From: an uncultured Paraburkholderia sp.
GTDB taxonomy: Bacteria; Pseudomonadota; Gammaproteobacteria; Burkholderiales; Burkholderiaceae
Reading direction: 5' to 3'
DNA length: 64,000 nt
Assembly (NCBI GenBank): GCA_940746715.1
Contig: CALNWN010000003.1
Location: forward strand, 310,001-374,000
The notes under the pieces were generated by a model. It was not told where the DNA came from. It saw nothing but the letters and a program-made list of their open reading frames with translations, and searched no databases. Within the stretch, counting starts at the first letter, position 1; each line of letters starts with the position of its first letter. A program made the translations under genes and the position numbers. Of the stretch, positions 35,739 through 45,519 are shown in pieces.

Positions 35739-36020
35739 ATGAGACATCCAGCGCTGCGGCGCTCCGCGCGCCATTCGAAGCGCGATGGCCGTCCTGCGAG
35801 CAAGGACGCTCCCGCTTCTTCCGCACCCGCTCCTGACTCTCAGGCCGCGCCCGGCGCGCCCGTCACGCCAGTGGCGCCTTCGGCCGCACAGCACCACGAT
35901 CCTTCCGCGCAGAACCGCGTCGCGCCTGACGGGCCGCCCGACGGCGAGTTTAACTAGGGCGGCGTGCGTCAGGAAGGAATCGACTATCAGCGCGACCTCG
36001 GCTCCGAGCAGGACGCCTGA
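35739..36020 (+). pseudogene. Small hypothetical gene interrupted by an amber codon
   Basis: GGAGG is placed 8 bp before ATG 35739. The frame begins MRHPALRRSARHSKRDGRPA, has an Ala/Pro-rich middle, and reaches TAG at 35955-35957 after GPPDGEFN. Directly beyond, the same frame gives GGVRQEGIDYQRDLGSEQDA and then TGA at 36018-36020. The tail looks like a real acidic C terminus, not shadow sequence. The amber lies in AACTAGGG, where AACCAGGG would encode Gln within a CCAGG site. It may be a genuine 72-residue protein, but a 93-residue original with a C-to-T change is more attractive. The function is unknown. Confidence 0.5.
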
Positions 36021-36250
36021 ACCGGCCGACACCGGAAGTTCGTACTGCCGCGAGCAAGGCATCTTCCGTTGCAAATCGATTAACCGGAAGAAAATTCCGT
36101 GGATTGAACTTGCATCGCGAGTCCTTGCTCGTTCGTCACAATTGCATACATTTTTATTTTCCGTGCGCGGAAAAACGGCACGCGACTTGCGTGCAGTTGT
36201 TCTGGCACATGTCCGTATGCAACGAAACAACTGAACTAGGTGGAGCGCCA

Positions 36251-37678
36251 ATGAGCAGACTGATCGTGGTATCGAATCGTGTTGCGCCGACCCAGGAAGG
36301 CCGGCCCGCAGCGGGTGGCCTCGCGATCGGCGTGCTGGACGCGTTGAAGGAAACCGGCGGGGTGTGGTTCGGCTGGAGCGGCGAGACGGTGAGCGAACCG
36401 TCCGCGCCCGTGATCGAGAAGCAGGGCAACGTCACGTACGCGACCGTCGGGCTGACCAAGCGCGACTACGACCAGTATTACCGCGGTTTTTCGAACGCGA
36501 CGCTGTGGCCCACGTTCCACTATCGCAACGACCTCTCGCGCTACGACCGCCAGGAATACGCGGGCTATCAGCGCGTCAATGCGACGCTCGCGAAGCAGTT
36601 GAAGGAGTTGCTCAAGCCCGGTGACATCATCTGGGTTCACGACTATCACCTGCTGCCGTTCGCGCGCTGCCTGCGCGATCTGGGCGTGAAGAATCCGATT
36701 GGCTTCTTCCTGCACATTCCGTTTCCGGTTCCCGAAGTGCTGCGCACCATTCCGCCGCACGAAGAGCTCGTGAAGGCGATGTGCAGCCACGACGTGATCG
36801 GTTTTCAGACGGAAGCGGATCGCCAGTCGTTCGTCGATTTCATCGAGCGCGGCCATCACGGCACCTCGAGCGAAGACGGCATGGTGCACGCGTACAACCG
36901 CTTCCTGAAGGTGGCCGCGTATCCGATCGGCATCTATCCGGATGCGATCGCCAAAGCCGCCGAGCAGTTCACCGACCGTAAGCCGGTGCGCAGCCTGCAC
37001 GACGGCATGCGCGGCCGCAAGCTGATCATGAGCGTGGATCGACTCGACTATTCGAAGGGTCTCGTGGAGCGCTTCCAGGCGTTCGAGCGCCTGCTGCTGA
37101 ACGCGCCCGGCTGGCACGGACGCGTGTCGCTCGTGCAGATCGCACCGCCGACGCGCTCCGACGTGCAGACCTATCAGCGGATTCGCCAGACGCTGGAAGG
37201 CGAGGCCGGGCGCATCAACGGCCGCTTCGCGCAGCTCAACTGGACGCCGATCCAGTACCTGAACCGCAAATACGAGCGCAATCTGCTGATGGCGCTGTTC
37301 CGTCAATCGCAGGTCGGCTATGTGACGCCGCTGCGCGACGGCATGAATCTGGTCGCAAAGGAGTACGTCGCGTCGCAGGATCCGGCGGATCCGGGCGTGC
37401 TCGTGCTCTCGCAGTTCGCGGGCGCGGCCGAGCAGTTGCCGGGCGCGCTGGTCGTCAATCCGTTCGATCTCTCGCAGATGGCCGAGGCGCTGGAACGCGC
37501 GCTCTCCATGCCGCTCGCCGAGCGCCAGGCGCGGCACGCCGACATGATGGCGCCGATGCGCGAGAACAACCTGTCCGTGTGGCGCGATACCTTCCTCGGC
37601 GATTTGCGCAACGTGGCAACGGCGTCCTCGGTGACGGCCAAAGCGGTAAAGCTCGCTGACGTGACGGCGTCGTCGTAA
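36251..37678 (+). CDS. otsA: Alpha,alpha-trehalose-phosphate synthase (UDP-forming)
   Basis: Glycosyltransferase family 20 enzyme of 475 residues that joins UDP-glucose and glucose-6-phosphate to trehalose-6-phosphate for osmoprotection. Visible marks are the N-terminal loop [75 protein letters not shown], and the nucleotide-sugar site [21 protein letters not shown] 36251 ([11 protein letters not shown]) is the family start with GGTGGAG upstream; the longer in-frame start is rejected. No otsB is adjacent. The C-terminal tail ([15 protein letters not shown]) extends slightly beyond the domain. The frame is intact. Confidence 0.97.
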   Translation: MSRLIVVSNRVAPTQEGRPAAGGLAIGVLDALKETGGVWFGWSGETVSEPSAPVIEKQGNVTYATVGLTKRDYDQYYRGFSNATLWPTFHYRNDLSRYDRQEYAGYQRVNATLAKQLKELLKPGDIIWVHDYHLLPFARCLRDLGVKNPIGFFLHIPFPVPEVLRTIPPHEELVKAMCSHDVIGFQTEADRQSFVDFIERGHHGTSSEDGMVHAYNRFLKVAAYPIGIYPDAIAKAAEQFTDRKPVRSLHDGMRGRKLIMSVDRLDYSKGLVERFQAFERLLLNAPGWHGRVSLVQIAPPTRSDVQTYQRIRQTLEGEAGRINGRFAQLNWTPIQYLNRKYERNLLMALFRQSQVGYVTPLRDGMNLVAKEYVASQDPADPGVLVLSQFAGAAEQLPGALVVNPFDLSQMAEALERALSMPLAERQARHADMMAPMRENNLSVWRDTFLGDLRNVATASSVTAKAVKLADVTASS

Positions 37679-37787
37679 GCAGTTCGGCGGTTGTGCGGCG
37701 TTTGCTCAGCCGCGTGAGCGGGTCACGTCGCAGCGGGCAAGAAGACTGGCGGCAACGGCAGAAAGGGCGCGCATCCGGTTCGCTAGG

Positions 37788-39224
37788 TCAGGCGGAGCGC
37801 GGGTCGACGCGTTGCACGACGCGCATCGTGCTGACCACTACGGCCACCGCGGAGAATCCGGCGGCGACATACAGCGCAATCACAGGCCCATTCTGCGGCG
37901 CAACGCCGAAAATCAGCGCGACGAGCGTCTGGCCGGTCAGGCGCGCGGTGCCCAGCATGCCGCTCGCGCCGCCGCTGCGCTCGCGCGGGGCGGACGACAG
38001 CATCGTGCGGTTGTTCGGCGACTGAAAGATGCCGAAGCCCGCGCCGCACAGCGCCATGCGCCACGCGATCTGCAACGCGTCGGGATGCGCGCCGAGCGTC
38101 GCCAGCAGGAGCAGGCCGACGGTCATCGCGGCGAGCCCCACGCAGCCCAGCCAGCCGGACGAGACTTTGTCCGACGCACGCCCGCAATCGGCGCGGCGAC
38201 GATGATGATGGCGGGCCACGGCGTCATCAGCAGGCCGGTGTCGACCTGGGAGAAACCGAGCGCGTCCTGCAGCAGGAAGGGCAGCGACACGAACGCGAGC
38301 ATCTGCGCGCAGAACGAACACACGGACGTGCCGATCGACAGCGCGAAGATCGGAATCCTCAGCAAATCGACCGGCAAGAGCGGGGCGGGGCGGCTCAACT
38401 GACGGCGCACGAAGAAGTAGCCGATCACCACCGCGCCGATCATTTCGGCGGCGACATAGCCGAGCCGTTCGCCGTGGCCGAGCCCGTCGACGGCGAAAAT
38501 CAGCAGGCCGAACACGAGCGCGTTCATGAGCGCGCTCAGCACGTCGTAGGGCGATTCGTGGCCGCGGTTCATCGGCAGCGCCTTGAAGCCGCCGACAATT
38601 GCGGCAATGCCGATCGGCACATTGATCGCAAAGAGCCATGGCCACGGCGCCACGGCCAGCACGCCGGAGGCCACGGTAGGACCGACCGCCGAGGAGACCG
38701 CGACCACCATCGCGTTGATGGCGACGCCGCGGCCGAGCTGCGCCGGCGGATAAATCATGCGCACGAGCGCGGTGTTCACGCTCATGACGCCTGCTGCGCC
38801 GAAGCCCCTGTACGACGCGCGCAATGGCGAGCGTAGCAAGCGAAGTGGATAGCGCGCAGCCGAAGGAGGCCAGGGTGAACAGGATCAGCCCGGCGAGATA
38901 GATGCGACGGTAGCCGATGCGGTCACCAAGCGAGGCGAGAGGCAGCAGCGAAATGGTGATGGCAAGCTGGTAGGCGTTGACGATCCAGATCGAGCCGGCC
39001 GCGCTGGCATGCAGGTTCCGCGCGATGGTGTGCAGCGCGACGTTGGCAATCGCGCTGTCGAGCACCGCCAGCGTCAGCGCAAGCGCGATGACGAGCATCG
39101 CCCAATAGCGTTGCGGCGTCGGCAGGCCGTGTTCCGTGTTGGGCGCCCGCGCGCTGTCCGGGGCAAGCGTGTCCGCTGCGTCGGGCGGGGCTGTCCCGTC
39201 GTTGCGGGATGGTTGTGCGTGCAT
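37788..39224 (-). pseudogene. MFS exporter, DHA2 (14-helix) drug-resistance type, two frameshifts
   Basis: About 478 residues with 14 predicted helices. The start is in RYWAMLVIALALTLAVLDSA, and helices 2-4 have WIVNAYQLAITISLLPLASLGDRIGYRR, the DHA2 motif A in two pieces. The frame leaves 37788 at a CCCC run at 38805-38808 (plus strand, one base too many), between ARVVQG and FGAAGVMSVNTAL, and continues in the 38123 frame. It returns near 38182, where one base is missing between APIAG and RASDKVSSGWLG. With net zero change, the ends share one frame, and a gene caller may report a single wrong protein. Family members expel antimicrobial compounds. Confidence 0.85.
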
Positions 39225-39334
39225 CGATTAGTCGAATTGCCTTGAGCGGTCCGCCGCGTGGCGGCGAGCCGCGGGTCATGCATGCCGTCGCAAAGCGGCT
39301 CGCGCGCGGCTCGCAGCGCTCGCGCCGATGCCGC

Positions 39335-39364
39335 GCTGCTTATCGGGTCGACCCGATAAGCAGC
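39335..39364. promoter_or_regulatory. 30-bp perfect palindrome
   Basis: GCTGCTTATCGGGT and ACCCGATAAGCAGC surround a central CG, so the whole 30 bp is its own reverse complement. It lies 10 bp past the PEBP stop and 110 bp upstream of the MFS start, both on the minus strand. No T run follows on either strand. It may be a terminator-like hairpin or an operator for the exporter gene. Confidence 0.75.
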
Positions 39365-39374
39365 AAGCGCGTCG

Positions 39375-39878
39375 TTATTTGAGCTCGTACAGGCCGGTGT
39401 GCGTAGTCGAGTCGATCTCGTTCATGTGCGTCATGAAACGCGCGACCGCGTTGGTGGTTTCGGCGGTGATCGGCAGATGCGGCACCTTGAGCGCATGCAG
39501 CCGGAAAATATAGCGGTGCGTTCTGTCGCCGCGCGGCGGCGCCGCGCCGCCGAAGCCCACCGTGCCGTAATCGTTGCGCACCTGCAATGCGCCTTGCGGC
39601 AGCAGCGAGCCGTCGGCCTTGCCAGCGTTGCGCGGCAACGAGCGCGCGTCGGCGGGAATGTTCACGATCACCCAGTGCCAGAAGCCGCTGCCGGTCGGGG
39701 CGTCGGGATCGTGCACGGTAAGCGCGAAGCTTTGCGTATCGGCCGGCGCACCTTCCCATTGCAGCGCGGGCGAAATGTTCTCGCCGTCGACGCCGAACGC
39801 CTTGTCGTCGTATTCGTGCGCTTTCGGCATAAAGCCGTTGTTGGGGAAATCGTCGGACCACAGACGGAAATCAGCCAT
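39375..39878 (-). CDS. YbhB/YbcL family Raf kinase inhibitor-like (PEBP) protein
   Basis: Protein of 167 residues of the phosphatidylethanolamine-binding family. The fold is shown by SPALQWEGAPADTQSFALTVHDPDAPTG split over the conserved DPDAP loop, FWHWVIVNIPADARSLP, and the GxxPPxG-like region VGFGGAAPPRGDRTHRYIF. These proteins bind anions or phospholipid heads, and their bacterial role is unclear. ATG 39878 (MADFRLWSDDFPNNGF) has GGGAGG 6 bp upstream and is preferred over 39938. No signal peptide, so it is cytoplasmic. The frame is intact. Confidence 0.93.
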   Translation of the reverse strand: MADFRLWSDDFPNNGFMPKAHEYDDKAFGVDGENISPALQWEGAPADTQSFALTVHDPDAPTGSGFWHWVIVNIPADARSLPRNAGKADGSLLPQGALQVRNDYGTVGFGGAAPPRGDRTHRYIFRLHALKVPHLPITAETTNAVARFMTHMNEIDSTTHTGLYELK

Positions 39879-40038
39879 TGTGTGCCTCCCTTCTTGGCGG
39901 GTTTTGACGGCCGAAGCGAACGGTACGGCGCGCCGCATTCGCGATGCCCGGCGCGTGGGCGCCGCTTCGGGTTAGCCAATCGAGTGTATCACCGAGGGCT
40001 TTCGGTTCGCTCGCAGAACGCCCGCGTTTCGAGCGGCC

Positions 40039-40485
40039 TTAGCCGCGTTCCTCGAAGCTCGGCGCGTCGCTCTTCAGCCATTGCTCGAGCCGCGTCAGCA
40101 CGCCCCCGATATCGCGATTGGCGCCACGCAAAGCGCATTCCCATATGACGCCGACGCGCCAGCCGCCGGCCAGCAGCGCGGCGTGGACCTTGTCGTCGTT
40201 CGCGCGATTGCGGCCGACCTTGTCGCGCCAGAATTCCGGGCGGGTCTGCGGCCATTTGAAAAGATTACAGTCGTGGCCATGCCAGAAGCAGCCGTGCACC
40301 AGCACGACCGCGCGGTAGCGGGGCAGCACGATGTCCGGGCGTCCGGGCAGATCGCGCGCGTCGAGCCGAAAGCGAAAACCCCGCCGATGCAGCAGGCTGC
40401 GGATCAGCATTTCTGGCTTCGTATTGCGGCCGCGAATGCCGGACATCATGCGGCTGCGCGTCGCGCTGTCGACGATATCGACCAT
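40039..40485 (-). CDS. vsr: Very short patch repair endonuclease
   Basis: Protein of 148 residues. MVDIVDSATRSRMMSGIRGR is the Vsr N terminus. The nuclease core has TKPEMLIRSLLHRRGFRFRL, the catalytic Asp in DLPGRPDIVLPRYRAVVLVHGCFWHGHDC, the zinc ligands in HGCFWHGHDC, and FKWPQTRPEFWRDKVGRN. It nicks 5' of the T in T:G mismatches made by deamination of 5-methylcytosine in CCWGG. ATG 40485 is the family start; an in-frame codon at 40605 is rejected. Vsr is normally beside its methylase, but the Dcm-type gene here is 11 kb away (51299). The frame is intact. Confidence 0.95.
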   Translation of the reverse strand: MVDIVDSATRSRMMSGIRGRNTKPEMLIRSLLHRRGFRFRLDARDLPGRPDIVLPRYRAVVLVHGCFWHGHDCNLFKWPQTRPEFWRDKVGRNRANDDKVHAALLAGGWRVGVIWECALRGANRDIGGVLTRLEQWLKSDAPSFEERG

Positions 40486-40756
40486 GGCTAGCGACGCGAG
40501 TGTGCGCAACGGGAGCGCTCTGGCGTAGAGGGAAGGCACTTGGGTGGACTCATGCGGCTCCTCGTTAGGCAGCGATTGCCTGGCCGGGAGCACGATGCGC
40601 GCCACGTGGGGCGCGCCCGGTATTCAATGAAAACCGCCGCAGGCAAGCCGGCTCAGGACGGCAGTTGCCAGTTTACGCAAAATCGCGTGGGTTGCTGGAG
40701 TCGCCCGCGGATTACAAGTGTATTGCCCGCGGCATCGGAGGGGCGCTGACGCGGGC

Positions 40757-41236
40757 TCAAGATCGGCGTACCAGCATGCACAGACTTTGTAGCCTGCGCA
40801 ACTCTGCGTCATAGCCCTCGAGCGTATGGCCGAGCTGCTGTCTGCGTGCGCTGCGCCGTTGCTCGAATCTCTGCTTCTCGTCGTTTGTCGGGACCCAGTA
40901 GATGCCAGTACGGGCTTCTTGCACGTGGCGAACGGTGCCGGCGTCGACGAGCTGGCTCAGTGAGGCCTTGATTTGTCGCGTGCTGCTGTTCAGTTGGCTT
41001 GCGAGGGCAACGCAGGTATAGCGGATGCCGGGCGTCATGATTGCGTCGAGGTTCGACGCAGTGAGCCTTTTGCGCTTTGTCGCCTCTCTGTTCTTTGCGT
41101 CGTTGTCCTTTTCCTTTTTACTTTCCTTTCCTGGCTCGTTCTCCATTAGTTGGCTATCCGAATCAAGAAGGTCGCGCTCGTCGGCGCTTGCCTTGATGTC
41201 GCGCGATAACGCCCGTGCAGTGCTGTCCCGTTTCAT
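40757..41236 (-). CDS. Hypothetical protein with a winged-helix-like domain
   Basis: Protein of 159 residues. The first 60 are charged and probably disordered (NEPGKESKKEKDNDAKNREA). The second half, MTPGIRYTCVALASQLNSST followed by RQIKASLSQLVDAGTVRHVQ and GIYWVP, has the helix-turn-helix-wing layout of small DNA-binding regulators. A C-terminal charged helix follows. GAGAGG precedes ATG 41236, with ATG 41146 as an alternative. I cannot name the family, and DNA binding is inference. Confidence 0.65.
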   Translation of the reverse strand: MKRDSTARALSRDIKASADERDLLDSDSQLMENEPGKESKKEKDNDAKNREATKRKRLTASNLDAIMTPGIRYTCVALASQLNSSTRQIKASLSQLVDAGTVRHVQEARTGIYWVPTNDEKQRFEQRRSARRQQLGHTLEGYDAELRRLQSLCMLVRRS

Positions 41237-41330
41237 GCTCGACGCCTCTCTTCGTCCTGTTTTACCAGTGCTGGATCGTCTTCACATCGCGCGCTGGAAT
41301 CTGCATCTCCGGGCGCGCCGATAAAGCCGC

Positions 41331-41600
41331 TTACTGCGTTTCGGCCGAGGGAACGCCGTCGCGCGCGGCGGCGACCGCGGCGTCGCGTTCCTTCGCCGCC
41401 GCAGCTTTCTGCCGCGAATACACGCGCTTGGCGGCGGCCACTTTTGCGTCATAAGTGCGGTTGGCCGCGGAAATGCGCTGATGCATCTGGACGATCTGAT
41501 CGTTCGTGCCCGCCGGCGTCTTATCTACTTCCGTCTGCGCCCAGCATGCGGATGCAGCGCTGAACATGCAGAACAACAAAGTGGAAACGATCTTTTTCAT
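41331..41600 (-). CDS. Small periplasmic protein, hypothetical
   Basis: Protein of 89 residues: signal peptide MKKIVSTLLFCMFSAASACWA, then a helical Ala/Lys-rich mature part (VQMHQRISAANRTYDAKVAA, AKRVYSRQKAAAAKERDAAV) that looks like a coiled coil. AGGAG lies 8 bp before ATG 41600, so the longer frame from 41657 is rejected. A strong intrinsic terminator is located only 16 bp upstream of the start, leaving little room for a promoter beyond it. Expression may therefore depend on read-through. The function is unknown. Confidence 0.72.
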   Translation of the reverse strand: MKKIVSTLLFCMFSAASACWAQTEVDKTPAGTNDQIVQMHQRISAANRTYDAKVAAAKRVYSRQKAAAAKERDAAVAAARDGVPSAETQ

Positions 41601-41615
41601 GGACACTCCTGCTCG

Positions 41616-41644
41616 AAAAAAAAGCGGCCGCGTTAAGCGGCCGC
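41616..41644 (-). terminator. Rho-independent terminator in the leader of the small periplasmic gene
   Basis: GCGGCCGC (41637-41644) pairs with GCGGCCGC (41624-41631) around a 5-nt loop, followed on the minus strand by T8. It ends 15 bp before the next start codon on that strand, in an attenuator-like position. No clear upstream gene on the minus strand ends here. Confidence 0.85.
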
Positions 41645-42020
41645 GAAAGTCCACCACTCAGACCTTGGAAAGTGGCGGCTCGGAGTTTGTTACTCGCTGC
41701 AACGTGTTGGAAAGTTAATGCAAGCAACCCTGGGCGGGAAGAACAGGAATGGCGTACGCGTAAAGAAAAACCGAACACGGCTTGTTAAAGACGACGTAAA
41801 TAGATGACGTCTTCCACATGGATGTGATGCGCAAGCTCCTGTGCCGCTTCTAGCGCTGTTCGCAGGCAATTAACGTGTTCACGGATGCGCGTCTTCCCAA
41901 GCTACAGGTCCGCGCGATACGTTTGCGACTGACAGTTGACAGGCGACTGATTGCTCGACGCGCTGATGTTGTCACGACCGCTGTCCATCACACCTACTCA
42001 TCACAAACAGGGAGCAAGAT

Positions 42021-42662
42021 ATGCGTGCACTCACAGTGCGATCGTCGAGTATGCTGAACCTCGCGTTTGCCGCGGCCATCGTGGTGGTCCATCCGTCAGC
42101 GAGTCGCGCACAACAGGCGCCGCAGGTGCAAGAGGTGCAACAGGCGCAACACGCGAGCGCCGGCGCCTCGGCCAGTGCTCCGGGCAGGGAAGCGATTGCC
42201 CGGCTCACTAGCCACATCGTCAACGTCGACCCAGAGACGAGCCGTATCACCGTGCAAGGATCGCGCGGAGAGACGGTAATCATCGAGGTCGACCCCGAGG
42301 TCGCCGATGTGAGGCTCCTCAAGGTGGGCGACGAAGTTCACGTCGAATATAGAGGCGCACTGTTGTTGTCGGCGGAAAAAGTCGAGGCTAAGGGCGTGCG
42401 CTCGCGGCTCGAACAAGAGTCGGCCACGCCCATGTCGCATGGTATGTCCGTCAAGCTTCGCAACGTCGACGTGGTCGCGACGGTGCAAAGCCTCGATCGC
42501 AAGCGTCGCCAGGTGGTGTTGCGCGGGCCGACGCGCAGCGTTCTGCTGCAAATCGCTCGGGACGTACCGCTCGACAAGCTTGCCGTGGGCGACAGCGTGC
42601 ATGCGAAATACCGCGCCGAAACGGCGGTTCTCATTACCCGCGACGGCAAACCGATTTGCTGA
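42021..42662 (+). CDS. Periplasmic protein of unknown function
   Basis: Protein of 213 residues with an N-terminal signal (SSSMLNLAFAAAIVVVHPSA, cleavage near SRA-QQ). A Gln-rich spacer (QQAPQVQEVQQAQHASAG) is followed by two similar beta-rich units: SHIVNVDPETSRITVQGSRG to VGDEVHVEYRGALLL, and VVATVQSLDRKRRQVVLRGP to VGDSVHAKYRAETAVLI. The repeated phrase VGD.VH..YR shows an internal duplication of an OB-like or DUF5666-like beta domain. GGGAGCAAGAT precedes the ATG. Exact function unknown. The frame is intact. Confidence 0.72.
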   Translation: MRALTVRSSSMLNLAFAAAIVVVHPSASRAQQAPQVQEVQQAQHASAGASASAPGREAIARLTSHIVNVDPETSRITVQGSRGETVIIEVDPEVADVRLLKVGDEVHVEYRGALLLSAEKVEAKGVRSRLEQESATPMSHGMSVKLRNVDVVATVQSLDRKRRQVVLRGPTRSVLLQIARDVPLDKLAVGDSVHAKYRAETAVLITRDGKPIC

Positions 42663-42716
42663 ATGTGGCGATAAGCCGGCGCAGAGGACAAGCCGCCGGT
42701 CTCGCAGCTGCGCGAG

Positions 42717-43666
42717 TTAGAACAGTAACTCCGTGGATTGCAGAACCCGCCTTGCCTCCACGCTTCCTGCCTTGTCGCTATTGCGGATGGTTTCCAGAAG
42801 TATATCGATCAGGCAGTTCGCCGCCGCGCTGTGAGGATGCGCATTGCTCGAAACGATGCCGATGGAAGTGTCCTCGAGTTCTTCTCTCAGCGGAAAGGCG
42901 CAGAACTTGAAGCGCGAGACACAGAGTTCTGCCAGCGGCCACGGGAAAATACTCACTGCGTCGGTTCTTTGCAGCACCGACGCCGCTACCGTCAATGAAT
43001 GGGTGAAGTGAATGTTGCGTGGTTCCGGCAAGCCGTTGCGATAGAACATTTTCTTTGAGAGGCGGCACTCCATGTCAGAGTCGAGACAGACCAGCCAGTC
43101 CGCATCCAGCAGATCGGCAAGCGAGCGGCACTGCGCGAGTGGATGCCCCTGCCGCGCAACGACGGTGAGTCCACAGGAGAACAGCGGGCGGAAGTTGAAT
43201 TCCGTATTGACCGTGTCCGGCGCCTGCTGGCCGACGAATACTTCGACACTGCCATCGCGCAAGCGCGGATACGCAATAGACATGAGGCCTTCGAACATCT
43301 CCAGTTGCACATTCGGCATGCGCTTGCGGAACTGGATAAAGATCTCCGGGAGAAAACATAAAGCGATCTAGGGCGTGATCGCGACGGAGAGCTTGCCGCA
43401 CGGTTCACCTCGCATTTCATTCAACGCGCCGTGAGCACGCTCGACTTGCGACACGATAAGTCTTGCATGGGTGAGAAGCGTATTGCCGCATTCGGTCAGC
43501 GTCGCCCCGACGACGCGCGCTGCAACAAAGGCGCGTTCACATAGTCTTCGAGATCTTTCAGCGCCTGGGTGATCGCGGAGGGCGACAGTCCCAGGGCGCG
43601 GGCTGCGCCGCGAACGCTGCTGGCGTCTGCAATGGCGACGAGCGCGCGAAGTTGATGATTCTTCAT
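42717..43666 (-). pseudogene. LysR-type regulator, frameshift plus amber codon
   Basis: About 316 residues when repaired. The N-terminal helix-turn-helix MKNHQLRALVAIADASSVRG, AARALGLSPSAITQALKDLE is followed by QRASSG. There one G is missing (near 43511), so the frame hits TGA. In the continuing frame, GATLTECGNTLLTHARLIVS and KLSVAITP lead to TAG at 43368-43370, where family members have Trp (TGG). Beyond it, IALCFLPEIFIQFRKRMPNV and the effector domain to LQSTELLF follow in frame. The amber lies in CCCTAGATC, consistent with a change from CCTGG. Two lesions in one regulator favour a true pseudogene. Confidence 0.85.
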
Positions 43667-43874
43667 CGTGTCCTCACCGTTAAAAAATATGCGTTGCTAC
43701 TCGATGAAGCCGTTCGACGATTGAATGGATCTTCTTCGACAATTTTGTCTTAGTTGTCTGTCGGCTTCAGGAGATGTTTAGCGTTCGCGTTCATGTCAAG
43801 CAACGCGGTGCAATTATGAGCGTGGCCAGGGGACGGTGCCATGCTCTCAGAAATAATGCTGAATTAACGTAATG

Positions 43875-44765
43875 TTATTGTTGGGCGGGACGGGTTCGCA
43901 TGGCGATGTCGATCGCCGCGTCCAGTACGACAGGCCTTCTGCTTTGTACGCGCCAGAAGGCGACAAGCCGCCGGGCGGGAATATCCGCGAGAATTATGCG
44001 CTTTGAATTGCAGTTTGATATTAGATCTTCCGGAACATGTTCCGGCAACAGGGCAATAGATCGGCTAATGGATGCCATACGCAATGAGAGCTCCAGCGAG
44101 TCGCATTCAATCGACGGCCGTATCGGGCAGCCCAGCACGCGCTCCACATAGCGTCGCACTCCGAAATGACGGGGCGGCAGGATCAGCTTCAACTCCGAGA
44201 GTCGCGACATGGCCTCACGGCTGAGATCGGTTTTGGCGCTATGGTAGAGCGCGAGGCGTTCCTCGTGAAGCGCTACGCTCTGAAGGTCGGTGGTGCTCAG
44301 GTCCGTCGAATACGTGAGCCCCAGATCGGCCATGCCGCGTAAAACCATTTCGACCACGTGGCTGGAGCTGTCGCATTGCAGCGAAAGGCGCGTTTGCGGA
44401 TAGATTCGCAGCAGTTCCTTGCTGAAACTGGGTATGAAGTGTCCGATCAACGTCTGCACGGTGGCAATGCGTAGCGACAGTCCCCAGCCCGGCCCGTGCG
44501 CGGCGGCGTGTGAAATGGACTCGTCGAGTGCATCGAGGAGCGGTTCGACGGTACGAAACAGGGCTTCGCCGTCCGACGTGAGTTGCATGCCGCGCCCATG
44601 ACGCCTGAAGAGCGCGTGACCCAGTTTCAGCTCAAGCGACTGAATATGCCGGCTCAATGCCGGCTGCGTGATGCCCACAGCGTCAGCCGCCGCGCGCAGC
44701 GAATGGCACTTCGCCACGGCGACGAACATACGCAATTGCGTATCATGGCTTGCGCTGATCGTCAT
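43875..44765 (-). CDS. LysR-type transcriptional regulator
   Basis: Protein of 296 residues: winged-helix MFVAVAKCHSLRAAADAVGI, TQPALSRHIQSLELKLGHAL, then the periplasmic-binding-like effector domain (ISHAAAHGPGWGLSLRIATV onward). It lies between the damaged LysR gene and the Glt-type operon, and 28 bp upstream of the first base of gltL on the same strand. Since it follows the ABC genes it may be their regulator, read from the operon or from its own promoter at 44766-44793. The effector is unknown. The frame is intact. Confidence 0.9.
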   Translation of the reverse strand: MTISASHDTQLRMFVAVAKCHSLRAAADAVGITQPALSRHIQSLELKLGHALFRRHGRGMQLTSDGEALFRTVEPLLDALDESISHAAAHGPGWGLSLRIATVQTLIGHFIPSFSKELLRIYPQTRLSLQCDSSSHVVEMVLRGMADLGLTYSTDLSTTDLQSVALHEERLALYHSAKTDLSREAMSRLSELKLILPPRHFGVRRYVERVLGCPIRPSIECDSLELSLRMASISRSIALLPEHVPEDLISNCNSKRIILADIPARRLVAFWRVQSRRPVVLDAAIDIAMRTRPAQQ

Positions 44766-44793
44766 CGGGAGCGTTGAGGAGAACGTCTATGGT

Positions 44794-45519
44794 TCAATGC
44801 AGAATCCTCGCGAGAAACTCTCTCGCGCGATCCGTGCTCGGCGCGCCGAAGAACTCTTCTTTCGGGGCGTTTTCTACAATACGTCCGCGATCCATGAAAA
44901 CGACGCGATGGGCGACCTTTCTGGCGAAGCCCATTTCATGCGTGACGCACATCATGGTCATGCCCTCCTGCGCAAGTTCGATCATCACGTCGAGAACCTC
45001 GTTGATCATTTCCGGATCGAGCGCGGAAGTCGGCTCGTCGAAAAGCATGGCGATCGGATTCATCGAAAGTGCCCGCGCTATGGCCACGCGCTGTTGCTGA
45101 CCGCCGGAGAGCTGGCCCGGATATTTGTCTGCGTGCGTTCGTAGACCTACGCGCTCGAGCAGCCTCAGACCTCGCGCCGCCGCCTCGTCCCGATGGCGGC
45201 CCAACATCTTGATCTGCGCAAGCGCAAGATTGTCTGTGACGGAAAGATGGGGGAACAGCTCGAAGTGCTGTAACACCATGCCGACCTTCGCGCGCAGCTT
45301 CGAGAGGTGGGCACCTTTACCGCCGAGCGAAATTCCGTCAACCGCAATCTCGCCCTGCTGAATAGGCTCAAGACCATTGACCGTCTTGAGCAGCGTCGAT
45401 TTGCCCGAGCCTGAAGGACCGCATATGACGACCACCTCGCCCTTGCTCACGCCCATCGAGCAATTGTCGAGGACCTAGAATTGCCCGTACCATTTCGACA
45501 CGTCTTTCAATGCAATCAT
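44794..45519 (-). pseudogene. gltL: Glutamate/aspartate-type ABC ATPase with early amber codon
   Basis: A GltL-like ATPase of 241 codons: MIALKDVSKWYGQF, then TAG at 45475-45477, then VLDNCSMGVSKGEVVVICGP with Walker [43 protein letters not shown] and CVTHEMGFARKV. Family members read YGQFQVL here, so CAG has become TAG in TTCTAGGTC, consistent with CCAGG changed to CTAGG. Translation could restart at ATG 45456 (MGVSKGEV), giving a protein lacking the first strands before Walker A. The true start overlaps the gltK stop (ATGA). It is the last transport gene of the propeller-gltIJKL unit. Confidence 0.85.
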
